From Albifimbria verrucaria (Eukaryota > Ascomycota > Sordariomycetes > Hypocreales > Stachybotryaceae): a DNA stretch of 64,000 nt. The DNA lies in NCBI GenBank assembly GCA_020081605.1, contig JAHREC010000009.1, forward strand, positions 5,270,001 through 5,334,000, read 5' to 3'. The position numbers and the translations under genes were made by a program. The notes under the pieces are model-generated. The model was not told the origin of the DNA. It was given only the letters and a program-made list of their open reading frames with translations, and ran no database searches. Positions 38,927 to 50,744 of the stretch are shown piece after piece. Positions within the stretch are counted from its first letter, which is position 1. Each line of letters begins with the position of its first letter.

Positions 38927-41018
38927 ATGCAATTCACGCATCGCACCCTTCTGCTGGCACTGCTCGGCCTTGCGAGCGACGCCGTAGCATTAACCTGTAA
39001 AGCTGTTCCTGGGTCGCCTGAATGGCCTTCGCCCGATGTGTGGAGCGCTTTCAATGATACTCTTGGAGGCAGACTCTTTAATCCTACACCTCCCGGTGCA
39101 GTGTGCCATCCCGAGAGAAAGGAGTTCAATGCCGATGTTTGCAAAACCGTCACCGAGGCTTGGTCGGGATCGGCTTTCCATGCGTATGACACACCACTCA
39201 CTTCGAGCAACTCGTTGAAATGTGAACTGACCTTCATAGGAACGACCCTGTATCAGCGCACTGGAACCAATGGGCTAACGACACTTGCCTCCCGGATCCC
39301 AAGCTCCCATGCAATGGTGATGGCTACCCGGAGTTTACTGTGAATGCCACTACTACACAGCACGTTGTGCTTGCTGTCAACTTTGGTGGGTGCTTGAGCT
39401 CAGATGCGCTGTTTAGCCATCAGTTTAACTAACTTTTCTTACAGCTCGGGAGAACAATATTCGACTTGTGGTAAGGAACACTGGACATGATTACCTGGGT
39501 CGCTCCTCAGGTGGTGGCTCTTTATCCATCTGGACACATCACTTGACGGAAATGGCTTTCGAGGATGGACCTTTCGAGCCAAAAGGCTGCAGGTCCTGCG
39601 GAGAAAGTATACCACGAGCTATCTTGGGACCTGGAGGACAATTTGCCAATGTCTACGCTTTTCTGGATAAGTTCAATCACACCATCGTTGGCGGTAGCGG
39701 TCTCACAGTCGGTCTGGGCGGGTACCTGACCGGCGGTGGACACGGCGTGCTGTCAGGAGCCCGCGGCCTCGGCGCTGACCAAGTGCTCGAGGTGGAAATG
39801 GTAACACCACGGGGCGACATCATCACGCTCAATGAGTGCCAGAACACTGACCTTTTCTGGGCAGTGCGAGGAGTAAGTTGACACAGACAGAGACACGAGA
39901 AGCATAGGATTGCGAACTGACAATGAAATGTGCAGGAGGTGGCTCAACCTTCGGAGTCATCACACGATTCGTCGTCAGGGCCTGGCCAACTCCCCAAATC
40001 ACTGCCGGCATCTTTTCCCTCTCCGCAAAGCCCAACAGCACAGCGGCCGTAGGAATCGGATCTCTCGTTCTGAGCAAACTCCCGGACATGATGGACCTGG
40101 GATTCAGCGGATACATGTGGAGCTCAGCCAACACCCTGAACCTGGCCAATGCATCAACCGACATGGGCGGCGTCTTTGGCGTGCTGGCAATTGAGCGAAC
40201 TGACGGAGCCAAAGTTCTCGAGGATCTCTGGAGCCCCATCGTGGCCGAGGCCCAGCGCAGATGGGGAAGAACAACATTGACTTCCTGATGCAGCCCACAG
40301 TGTTCCCTTCTCTGCTGAAATATGTTGAGGCGAACCATGCCACCTTCTTGACCGGTGTCGACAAGTTCATCGACTCTCGAATGCTGAGCGCCGAGGCGCT
40401 AAGGGACGAGCCTGCTGACCTAGTCGAGTTCAACAGATGCGCCGCCGCACGAGCATACGGTGACAGCACGGGCGTTATGTTGGTCAGCGGCAAGGGACTG
40501 CAGAACGCCAAGCCACGGGGTGGAAGCAACGCGGTTCATCCGTTCTGGCGCAAATCCGTTGCTCTCCTGAGTAAGTATCTTATTTTTATTTCTTTTACTT
40601 TTTCCGTTTACCTTCGAACGGATGAATGTAGGATTCCGAATGTGAGAGAGCGCGGCTAATCAATTGCGTCTTCAGGTGTCGACCAGCACTTTGAGCCCCA
40701 GAATGAGGCATCCTGACTGGCTGCGATTGCGACCGTCAACCGGTGCATGGAGCCACTACGGAGGCTTGAGCCTACATCCGGCGCGTATCTGAACGAGGTA
40801 AGCCCCTGACTAGCTCCCAGGCTCATGAGCTGATTTAGTGTCCACAACAGGCCATTCGTTTCCAGGACAACTGGCAACATCAGCTGTACGGCAAGCACTA
40901 CCAACGCCTTCACGACATCAAGAGGACCGTTGACCCTCAGGATGTGTTCTGGTGTGAAGCTTGCGTTGGAAGCGAGCGCTGGGACCTGTTCGACGGACAG
41001 CTCTGTAAGACTCAGTAA
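38927..41018 (+). CDS. secreted BBE-type FAD-linked oxidase (VAO/PCMH family), in-frame stop
   Basis: Extracellular flavoprotein oxidase of the berberine-bridge-enzyme-like group (carbohydrate or secondary-metabolite oxidation). Introns 39184-39239, 39386-39444, 39873-39935, 40571-40675 and 40798-40850; 585 codons plus stop. Signal peptide at residues 1-21 (MQFTHRTLLLALLGLASDAVA). The FAD domain has VVRNTGHDYLGRSSG (the His of the covalent flavin link), GGSGLTVGLGGYLTGGGHG and FWAVRGGGGSTFG. The C terminus has the BBE tail (AYLNE, then QHQLYGKHYQRLHDIKRTVDP and VFWCEACVGSERW). Two G runs are one base short, near 39872 and 40263. An in-frame TGA at 40714-40716 stands where TGG is expected; downstream exons remain well conserved, so it may be a base error or a recent null allele. 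The second covalent-flavin Cys of bicovalent members is not seen. Confidence 0.82.
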
Positions 41019-41603
41019 AAAGGCGTTGGTGGTTTACATATTTGTGAGCCAGTCAGAGCATGATAGAATGTTTCTTTATTGTTGGTGTTATCTTCTTGGA
41101 AGTCAGCATAATAACTTAGATATTAGACATAGGGTAGATTGAAGCTGCACAGCATCTGCATGCCCACTTTGGACGCTGTGTTTAATTCCGGGCGCATGTA
41201 TCCGTAGCCAAGCAGCTACCTTACTTTAGCCCAAACATGGCGCTGACGTACGCGTCAGCTAATCTTACTGTTGATCTTTTCCTTAAATAATTCTTGGGGC
41301 TCTTTACGTGAACATTTCGGGACCGTTTTTTGAACGGAAAAAGATGCGAGAAGTTGGGTAGGTTATGCATTTAATTGACGCCGAGAGGAGCGCACTACGC
41401 TGGTGCATACTCTGTACAAAACCAACAGCTGCAGTTATTTAAAAGGGAACCATGGGCACTAAGGGGATATAGAACATCGTGAGACCGGAGCTAGATAAAC
41501 CTCTTATCACGGTAAATAATATTACAGTGCCAACTAGATACTGTCTTGCTCTAGATGGATCCACGACTAAATCGTGAGAGATTGGAGTCGCTGCGAAGGC
41601 TAT

Positions 41604-41620
41604 ACTACCTACCTACCTAT
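41604..41620. repeat. ACCT microsatellite
   Basis: Short tandem ACCT units (CTACCTACCTACC) followed by TATCTACC. The opposite-strand form of the same motif occurs near 63203-63217. Confidence 0.7.
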
Positions 41621-42747
41621 CTACCCTAGAAACCAGCAGTAAGTAGGCTTTCAGCTGCCGTTTACCACCGTGTTGACGTGTTGACCAAGACATCATCATC
41701 TGAGCTACGGTACGAAGACATGAATGGGGTGACCTCACAGCCCCTTGATCATCTTTCGGTATGTGTCATATGATTGTAAGACATGACGAAGGGCAATACT
41801 GGTAAATCTACCATCGGAGAATTTTTCTAGACCTTCAATGTATTTAAGTTTCATCAGCCCTGATTAACTAATTCCTCAGGTTGACGCATTCCTACCGGTA
41901 GCTTCTTACCACAACCAAGGAGACGGGCTGGATACTCTGATGCGGTCCTTGCGCATTCAAAGCAATATTATTGCCAACCGCTCTCCCAGGGCTACTGATG
42001 AAGAATGATGCCTATTAAATATTACATCTAGCAGCCCATTGACCAAACCATATTACCAAGTAGCGCCCTGTACGTGGGGACTCGCTGATCAATTACAGGG
42101 TAGATAAACGATGCCTCTGAGCATTCAAAGACATACAATTCACCAATGTCGTGATGAATACTACTAGCCTAGTAGCTTAGAGAGCGTGTCGTTGCATATC
42201 TTCTTCAAAGCATCAATAACCCAGATGTCGCACCCTCAGCCCAACAGTATAATAAGTTCTTTTGTCGCCAATTGTTGGGCGAATGTTACATTATTTTATG
42301 TAGCATAATCAAGGGAAGCATGTAATGCAAACTCAAGCACCCACTACAAGGATCTCGCGCCACACCTTCAATGTATCCGTACAAAATCCGTCAAGAAAAG
42401 CCGTGCTGGGCTGGGCGCGTTTCTGCTGACCGGTCGGCCTTCTGTGGATGACCCTGAATACCTTCATTGGCTAGTTAGGTCCCTGCCAAGCCCTCTGCTG
42501 GTTCAATTGATTAAATTGCTAAAGTAAACAAAGCACCGTTTTCTACATGGAGTCTCACAAACCGGCTCCTCCGGAAACGGTCGGCGTAATCCAGCCATAA
42601 AGTTATTTGGTTGCATCCCCTGCAGTCTCACCTGACAGGGCCCATTGTCTTTCGTCTTCTTTTATGACGGAGCTATAGCCTTAGGAGTGGGAACGACAGC
42701 TCCGCTTCATCTTCATCGCAGCTCCCCCAACCACGAGTCCCTCGAAC

Positions 42748-42774
42748 CGACGACGACGACGACGACTACGACGA
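42748..42774 (+). repeat. (ACG)n trinucleotide repeat in the 5' leader
   Basis: Six consecutive ACG-type triplets with one imperfect unit, just upstream of the ATG at 42789. If translation began at an upstream in-frame ATG (42645) this would encode poly-Thr; I regard it as leader sequence. Confidence 0.7.
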
Positions 42775-42788
42775 ACCTTCCTTTGACA

Positions 42789-44313
42789 ATGGCATCGTCG
42801 AAGCTCCTGGAGGAGCACAAGGCCGCTGTCGCGCGCATCCAAGAGCAGGTCAAGTACTTTCACGACAACAAGAAGCAATTCCGCGTCTACCATGGCTCTA
42901 CCAGCTCTACGAGGCCGCTCTCCTTCACTCGGGACTCAATTGTCGACACCAGCGACATGGACCGCATATTCCCCGTCAATCTCGAGACCATGACGGTCCA
43001 AGCCGAACCCAAAGTCCCCATGGACGCACTCGCCGCACACTGCCTGAAGCATGGCGTCGTCCCAAAAATTGTCATGGAGTTCAAGGGCATCACCGTCGGC
43101 GGCGGATACTCCGGCTTCTCCGCCGAGAGCAGCATGTACCGCTATGGCCTGTTCAACAACACCGTCTCCGACATCGAGATTGTCTTGGGTGACGGCACCT
43201 CGAGTCTGCGAGCCGCACCCACAACGCCGACCTGCTTGAACATGCCGCCGGCAGCCTGGGCACCTTCGGCATCGTGACCCTGCTCACCGTCGAACTGATT
43301 CCGGCCAAGCCCTATGTGCAGCTCGACATCCAGCTCCTTGACGACATCAGCAAGGCGCACGATGTCTTTGAGGAAGCGACCAAGGACGAATCGATCCACT
43401 ATATTGACGGAGTCTACTTCCGCAAGGGCCGCATTGCCGTCATGTTTGGCCGATTCATTGACGCGCCGCCGTCCCCGTCTCAGGTACTCAAGAAGATGCA
43501 GGTGCATTGGTTCGCCGACACCATCGAGGCGGCTCTCGACACCCGTCCGACGCAGGAGAAGCCAAGCACGGTCTACATGAACACAACCGACTACCTCTTC
43601 CGATACGACCACGGTGCTTTCTGGGGCGGCAAGCTGGCGTTCAAGCATTTCCACGTTCCAGAGAATGCGCTGACTCGCCGTCTGGCGGATCCCTTCCTGG
43701 ACAGCCGCACATGCTACCACGCCTTGCACAAGTCTGGCCTTGCTGGTGAGTTTCCTCAACCAATTGACCTAAAACAAGGCGGAATGCTCTAACAATCGCA
43801 CAGAAGAATACGTGGTCCAGGACTTTGGCCTGCCCGCGAGCACCGTTTCCCAATTTATTTCCTTCGTGAACGAAACGCTGCCGGAGCTGCAGATATTCAT
43901 CGCGCCCGTCAAGTCGGCGCGCGAGCTGGGCCTGACGTCGCGGTTCAACCCCGTGTGTCCGAGGTGGCCGACCAGCGCATCTTTGCCGTGGGCGTCTATG
44001 GCCGAGGCCCGCGTGATCCCAAGGCCTTTACGAGCTTAACCGCAAGCTGGAGCTGCGCAGCGCCGAGCTGCTTGGTGCCAAGCTGCTCTACGCCAGAACC
44101 TACTACACCGAGGACGAATTCTGGCTCATCTACCACAAGCCCGTCTACGACGAGATGAGGAAGAAGTACCGTGCTGAAGGCTTGCCCTCCGTATACGACA
44201 AGCTCAAGGCCGACATGGGAACCGGAGCAAGCAAGAGACGCCCTGTGAGAGGCATCCTGGAGACCATGTGGGACAAGGCCGTGGGCAACAAGAACTATTT
44301 GTTGAAGAATTAG
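42789..44313 (+). CDS. DHCR24/DIMINUTO-like FAD oxidoreductase, frame broken
   Basis: FAD-binding PCMH-type protein of the Delta24-sterol reductase (DHCR24/DWF1) group, widespread in ascomycetes but of unproven substrate. Exons 42789-43745 and 43804-44313 (58-nt intron) give 489 aa. Group marks: ESSMYRYGLFNNTV preceded by GITVGGGYSGF (the FAD loop; human DHCR24 has an equivalent VESSSHKYGLF-type stretch), HAAGSLGTFGIVT, and a C-terminal YYTEDEFWLIYH. I see no N-terminal membrane anchor in the chosen model. Runs one base short near 43201 (C), 43948 (C) and 44032 (G) break the frame. The start is set at 42789 (ACAATGGCA context) because the upstream extension is low-complexity. Confidence 0.8.
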
Positions 44314-46219
44314 GCTTCGTGGGAGCGTGTTGACCTGCTGGCCAGTGACGCAAGCGATTTCGAGTACCCTGGTCTGCTTAAAAGATGCCTTAATATTAAT
44401 TGCAGCTTCTGACAAGATACTCGCCCTCTGTTCAGCTGAGGGTGAGATGGAAAGTCCTTCAGAAGTAACGAGATTGTTTTTTAGATTCTCAAGATTATAA
44501 CCACAGAGCTTCAATCATCAAATGATACCACTTCTTCTCATCTAAACAAGTTCCCCTTGTGCTTACGTGACTGTCAGTGCTCACAATACACTGCCTCTTC
44601 TCGAGACCCTCCCTTTCCACAAAACCTTCTTCGTCTCATGGTGATTGCTCTTCCTGAACACCACCTGAACATGTTACCTGCAAAGTAAAGCGAGCAGCGT
44701 ACACGTTGTCCATTAGTTCTTCCACAAATTACCTTCCTAGCACTTGCACTTTATTCAGCTCCGCAGTCGAGTGGCTGTGTTTGCTGCTGCTCCTCCTCCT
44801 GCTAGCGATAACAGCGTGCAAAGGTGTCAGAACGATGGTGGAACACCCTATGCCAATTAGTCTTCTCAATCCCATCCTGAATTAGGATTAGGGTGATGAC
44901 AGTACTCCCCAAGGAGAGTTCGGGCGCGGATGGTGGTTCGTTAGACTCTGTCAGTTTCCCTCGAGTTGACTATGTTTTTCGCCTTTGCCAAATCAAGTGA
45001 CTGGACTTCGATTCAGGCCCGGATACTTCCTGCGTACAATGTAACCTATCCCACACCGCACTCTCCACGACAAGCATCATTATGCGACTGATCTAATCCT
45101 CTACCGTGGTTTCCGTGAGCTTCGAGCTTGCGCTGACTGAGACGAACACATTACATCTGGTCATACCCTAGACTTCCCGCTATGCCAAAGTAGCTGGTTC
45201 GCTGTTAGCCTTTGAGATTGGCTGCCTTTCCACCGTCTTGTAGATGCCTTGCTTCATTGCAGGCGGTCTATCCATCTGAAGCTTTCTCCATTCGCCCATA
45301 GAAGTTCTGTGTCACAACGCCAGTTTAAGCCTAGAATATCATGTAAGGATTTATTGCTAAAGTTTAGTTCAGTGTATCTAGTGTGTGTGGTTCTTCTGTT
45401 TCTCAATGGCTTGACATGAGCTACAGTAAAAGATGAAATGTTCTCGAGGAGAACTTCAGGTTGCTAGATGTATCCTGTAGCGACGTATATTGGCTGGTAA
45501 GGCTTATCACCCAGATTCTCGAATCCCCTTGTCGGTCCAATGCTGAGCCCTAACGGCGGATCTCATGACTATCTTTAGTTGGGCCTATTAAATCAACAGA
45601 CTAGTGGAGGGACGAGCCATAGCAAAGTGGCTCAACTGCGAGCTGTACTTGGCGCAGATTTAGGCATGCCCGACTCCCTAACCCATATGAATAGATCGTG
45701 AAGAGCAAAGGCTTGGCTTCTGGCACTATATGCCGAGGCAGCCGTAGACCTTAATTAATGGCCAACGGGGAGACGCTGGTTACTCGCTATAGGAAACGGC
45801 CGAAGATGTGACGTTGAGCTGACAGACGAAGGAGGCGGGTCCCTGTTCACTCCACCATTTGGACGCTATCCATCAACATGGTTGGCCGGATATATTTAGC
45901 AACCCGCCGCTGCTTTCCTGTAATTTTACTCCTGAGAAAATGTTCCCCAGAAATTCATTGATAGCTGCATAGTTGATCATAATTGCCCATAGCCCGCTCC
46001 TTTATTTAGCATGTATTTGGTTGTGCCTGGCAGCAAAGTGTTTTATGAATCCCTGTAATGTAGGTGACTAGGTCTTTAGGTTAAATGGGTTCTGTATCGG
46101 TAATTCCAAAAGGAGAGTCCCAAGGCAAAGGCAGTTCAGGAATATAATTGAAGATCTACTCCTTTTGAGTCATTGGTGATCAACCAGTTTCTGCTATAGA
46201 CATATACGGAATTCGAACA
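44314..46219. other. intergenic region, no gene seen
   Basis: About 1.9 kb without an open frame worth calling on either strand. It separates the flavoprotein pair from the secreted-protein run that starts at 46220. Confidence 0.6.
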
Positions 46220-49200
46220 ATGCAGTTGCCTCTTGGAAGCCTTGGCTTCGTATTGGCCACATCCAGTTGGCTTGTATCAGGTCAACAACCAACCGCACAC
46301 TCACACCACGCAGATGGCGCTTTCCGTCATTTAAATGCCTATGCACCAGATGTTATGTCGATAGATGCGGCGTGGACCGGTTACCACAACGATCATCAGG
46401 GACATTCGCCTGCTCATCCAGCAAACCTTCACGAAGGCCATGTAAAACGTCACATGCACGGTACGGAGCGCCGTGCTGCCAAAGATTTCTTCCTCAGGGT
46501 GATGCCTCTTGGTGCATCAATCACCGAGGGTGTTGGGTCTGAAAAGAGTGGCCATAACGGCTACCGTAAGTTGCTTCGCTCACAACTGCGCTGGAAGGGC
46601 TGGAATGTGAATATGGTCGGCTCAAAGCAAGATGGGACCATGGCAGACAAGGTGAGTATCGCAAAACAACACAAAACATAAGAAGCTTCGAACACTTACC
46701 AAATTATGCCTGTCTAGGACAACGAAGGTCACCCAGGCGCCATCATTACCGAAGTCCACGACTATTTCAAGAAATCTAGTTGGATGAAGCCAAATTTGGT
46801 TCTTATCAATGTCGGAACGTAGGAAAACGCTGCTGGTATCTGATCGAAGCCAACGGGGATCGCTGACTTCTGATTAGTAACGACTGTGGCCGAAATATCG
46901 ATGTAGATAACGCAGGCGTACGATTCAAAGCTATGGTTGACGACATCTTCAACAGCATTCCAGGCGTTACAGTCATTGTTTCGACTCTTCTCAAAAGTCA
47001 GGGTAATGACGCATGCGCAGCTCACCTTAGCCAGCAATATAGAGATGTGGTAGCGAGTTATACCGATGCACGAATTGGTCTAGCAGATATCTACAATGCT
47101 ATGACCATGGATCACTTAGGAGGAGACGGAATTCATCCGAATGATGCCGGTTTCCGACTGTTTGCATCTGTGTGGTGGGATGCTATTAGCAAGCTTGAAG
47201 ATTCAATCCAGCCACCCGATGGGAACGCTGGTGTTGATGATAGCGTCGAAGGTTCGCCGAAGACGTGCACAAAGGTCGCTGGTAATGCAAGAGGCCCTAT
47301 CAAGACCCAGCAAGGCAGTGGGCACGACGACGGCAATTACGTACACGACAGAGCCGAGCGAGGGTCCATTGAGTCACTGCGAATTGAGAAGAATGACGAT
47401 CCATCATCTATTACGGATGCAATCCCATCCCACATGTTTTTCGCCAACGTTGTGGTTGGCAACCCCAACTTCAACCGGAACGAGGCGCTGGACGAGTGGA
47501 TTCGCATCTTTCATGATGCTAATGGTAAAAACACCTACTATTATCGACAAAACCTAGGGGCGGCGAGTTCGGCCCATCCACAAGTTTCGATGTTGGCGTG
47601 GACTGCGATGCAGGCCCTCGTAAGTGCGGCCTCTAAATTGGAATGGAGCTTGAACTGACACTATTCAGGATATGCCTTTGCAGATTTTGTAAGTTGAGAT
47701 CACGTCAATGCCAATTAGCTCTTACTCACTCTGCCCCTCGTACTAGAACAACGATGGTCTAGGTCTGTTAAATTTGCTCTGCAATAGAAAGAAAATCTTA
47801 TGTTTTGCTAACCTCGTGACTAGACGATTTCTTTTGCTTGAAAGCTGGTTCAGCTGTTGTTGTCTCAATCAACAAAGGCGGTAACCCGCCGAAGTTCGAA
47901 AGTTTAGGAGAGGTAAGTAGGATATGCTTGCAAATTATGTGCGCTTTCTTATATGTGGCCTTCTTCGTGATCTAACATTCCATACCATTGCCTAGGTTGT
48001 TCCTAAACATGATGGTTATGATGCAGGCGATGTTCGCATTGCGGGTAAGCAGTATCACTCCGGTTTTGGCAATTTCCGTACTGAATTTCTGAACAGATAT
48101 CGACGGTGATGGTAGGGCAGACTACTGTCTGACTAATTCCGATGGAACTGTCATGTGAGTAATACACAATTCTATGCTTCATGATGGACAATGATACGTT
48201 GATCCTAGATGATATGTTGGCTGACATAGGAAATCATTTGCAGATGCTCTCGTAATGGTGGCCAAGGCGATAATTACTACTGGCAGGGGTTCAGCACCCC
48301 CGACGGTCTGCGTGGTGTTGTCTTTGACAAGAAAAAGGCAGACAAAGCCGGCATTTTCTTTGGCGATATCAACGGCGAGTAAGTCACGCCCTTCTATTTA
48401 TTGGCTAGATGCATTGCTTATCCTCATCAAAGCTTTCGTACCGATTATCTGTATGTTGGTGAGAAAGGACAAGTAGAAACCTGGATTAACTCGCGGGGCC
48501 GGGGTTCAGGCATTGTAAATATGCCCTCAATTTAGTCCAGATGACTGTGACCTGATAGCTAACCTGGATAGGTTCCCGATTGGAGATTGGCTGGCCAGAC
48601 ACATGCGGGCATGGGTGATGGAGCGACTCGCGATCAGGTCAAGTTTGGCAGGATTTACGGCTCAGGCCGCCTCGATTACATCTACCTGAAAGAAGAGGCT
48701 ACCTACTACGACGTGCAAGTGTGGGAAAATAAAGGGAGCGGTGGTACCAGGCGCAAGGCAGACGGAAACTTTTATTGCGATATGCGTGGCACGGGGGCCG
48801 ACGACTACGTATGGATCTGGTCTGATGGCCATGCGGCTGAATTGTACGCCAATGTCCAAAGCCCGCCCAACTGGGGCCACGATACGAGCATATCCCTCAA
48901 CGTTCCCGGCCCTCGAGTGGGCATCCACCTGGCGGATTGGAACGGCGATGGTCGATGCGACGTATTAGTCCAAGATAAGGCAACGGGCGCACTCACATTG
49001 CATGAGAATGAGTACAACGCACAAGAGAACAAACTGACTTTCAAAAATGCTGGCGTCGTCTCAGGGGCTGCCACTTGTACCCAAGGCTGGGGCGTTTCGA
49101 TCTTCGATCAGGGCATGAGATTGGCCGATATTGAGTAAGTTCTCTCACCAAGACATCGATTCCAAAGGGCATTTTTACTAACAGATACTTGCAGCGGTGA

Positions 49201-49897
49201 TGGCCGAGCCGACATGCTGTGCCTTCAGCCAGATGGGCTTATCACGGCGTGGTTAAATACTGCCGATGGAATGACGGATGTTGGCCAGATCAAAGGATCA
49301 GAGGGATGGTAAGCTTCATTATCTCATGGATTTCTCGTCTATTTCTAATTTAGAATATAGGGATCGTGCCAACATTCGCTTCGCTGACGTTGAAAACTCG
49401 GGTCGCGCTGATCTGATTCACTTGGACAAGTACACCGGAGCCGGAACAGTCTTCAAAAACAACGGTCATACCCCGGCGAAGGAGGCAGCTCCTTCTCGTG
49501 GACCGCACGTGGTGTTCTATACTCTCCGATTGACAGAGGAGAGACTATGGTGAATTGAGTCCCTACCGCGCTAATACTGGAGGCAACGCCACCCAAGCAG
49601 ATAACTGATATGTCGAATAGCATTTTACCAACCAAGGCGGCCTTGGTCGAGCAGATCTTGTCAATGCACACCCTGATAGTAACAACGTAAGTCACGCATT
49701 GGATCCAAAATTGTCTTTGGACGGAATTCTAAACTCATCGATTGCTAACGACGGCCGGCAATAGGCTTTCACGTATTTCAACGAATGTGGAGGAGGGAGC
49801 GGCGGTGATGATGGCCCTATTGGTAAGTGGACATAGCGAAAATATGGGGAGACTTTAACTGACGTATTCATCAGTCGACCCTGGCCTCTCATCCTGA
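46220..49897 (+). CDS. secreted SGNH hydrolase with C-terminal VCBS/FG-GAP repeats (copy A)
   Basis: Extracellular esterase-like protein of two parts. The signal peptide (MQLPLGSLGFVLATSSWLVSG) precedes a His-rich linker, then an SGNH domain with block I MPLGASITEG (Ser nucleophile in GASIT rather than GDSIT), block III VGTNDC and block V DGIHPNDAGF (catalytic Asp/His). Beyond residue ~350 come repeated calcium-binding beta-propeller motifs: DIDGDGRADYCL, DINGDFRTDYLY, DWNGDGRCDVLV, DIDGDGRADMLC. Sixteen exons; introns 46652-46717, 46819-46877, 47620-47668, 47689-47746, 47763-47823, 47913-47995, 48045-48096, 48155-48243, 48379-48432, 48515-48571, 49135-49194, 49309-49360, 49550-49620, 49687-49764, 49823-49874. 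Two runs are one base short (near 47557 G, 49474 C). Model 912 aa. The likely substrate is an acetylated or acylated polysaccharide, inferred from CE3-like block I only. Confidence 0.83.
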
Positions 49898-50744
49898 AAG
49901 AATGTGGACTTGAATATGAACTAGAATATGAACTAGGGATTTTGTACATTTTCGAGCATATGTGCCGCATAGGCCAGGGTTTTCGAATGGTTTAGCAAGC
50001 GAGGCGAAGCATAAATTGAGCATACAAATTGCATTGCTAATGATGACATTGAAGAGATAAAAGGACCTTCGATTCCTTAATTTTACAGATATCGCGAGAT
50101 TTCTCTTACTCGGATGTTGACTTCAAATAGAGATAAAGCAGTAGTTAAAGGAGGTCTCGGATTAATTTGTGCAATGCGGTGTTGTATGCAGGTTGTTATC
50201 CTAATCGGGCAGCTTGATATCGAAGTCCAATTGTGTGAAGCACTAACGGCGAAGCACATCAGATTGGCAGGTGAATACGAGAAATAGACAGGGGCCCAGC
50301 CGATCGTCGTTGCGTGCGATATCGTCGAGCATTAGGAAGCCTATACATATCACAGCATTTTCTAACTGGTAACATGCACTTCACATTTGTAAAAGGGCCT
50401 GTCCGTCATCAAAGCAAACCACGCAAGTACACAATCCAGAAACGACACGGATGGATCGTCACGGATGTAGCAGCCAGCACTGCGAACACCAGCCAAGAGT
50501 AGGTCTCGTATTATCAAAGACCGCCAAGAAGGGAAGCTGCTAGGAAGTAGCTTGGTTGATTGTGTTAGTGTGGGAATTGCTTGATCATCATCCCTGCATA
50601 TACTACTCTGGCAGTTGGGGTATCTGGGCGAATAGCTCATGCGTCGATTAAATAAGGGACCACCCCATTCGTCTTTATCTCGAAATTGGATGCTTCGATT
50701 CTTATCCCGCTCGCATCTGGTCCATTCTTCAATCGAGTCTCACG
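49898..50744. other. intergenic region with a 12-bp tandem repeat
   Basis: About 850 bases between SGNH copy A and the subtilase. A perfect two-copy repeat of GAATATGAACTA lies at 49912-49935, just after the stop of copy A. Nothing else seen. Confidence 0.55.
49912..49935. repeat. 12-bp tandem duplication
   Basis: Two identical adjacent units GAATATGAACTA in the probable 3' UTR of SGNH copy A. Confidence 0.75.

Larger units (their letters stand above)
41019..42788. other. intergenic region, no gene seen
   Basis: About 1.8 kb between two flavoprotein genes. Holds an ACCT-type microsatellite at about 41604-41620 and, close to the next start codon, an (ACG)n repeat. No coding signal. Confidence 0.5.

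Noticed and set aside
42645..42788. Upstream N-terminal extension of the DHCR24-like protein with poly-Thr
   Set aside because: Low-complexity (ACG)n repeat; the ATG at 42789 has a better context and gives a normal family N terminus.
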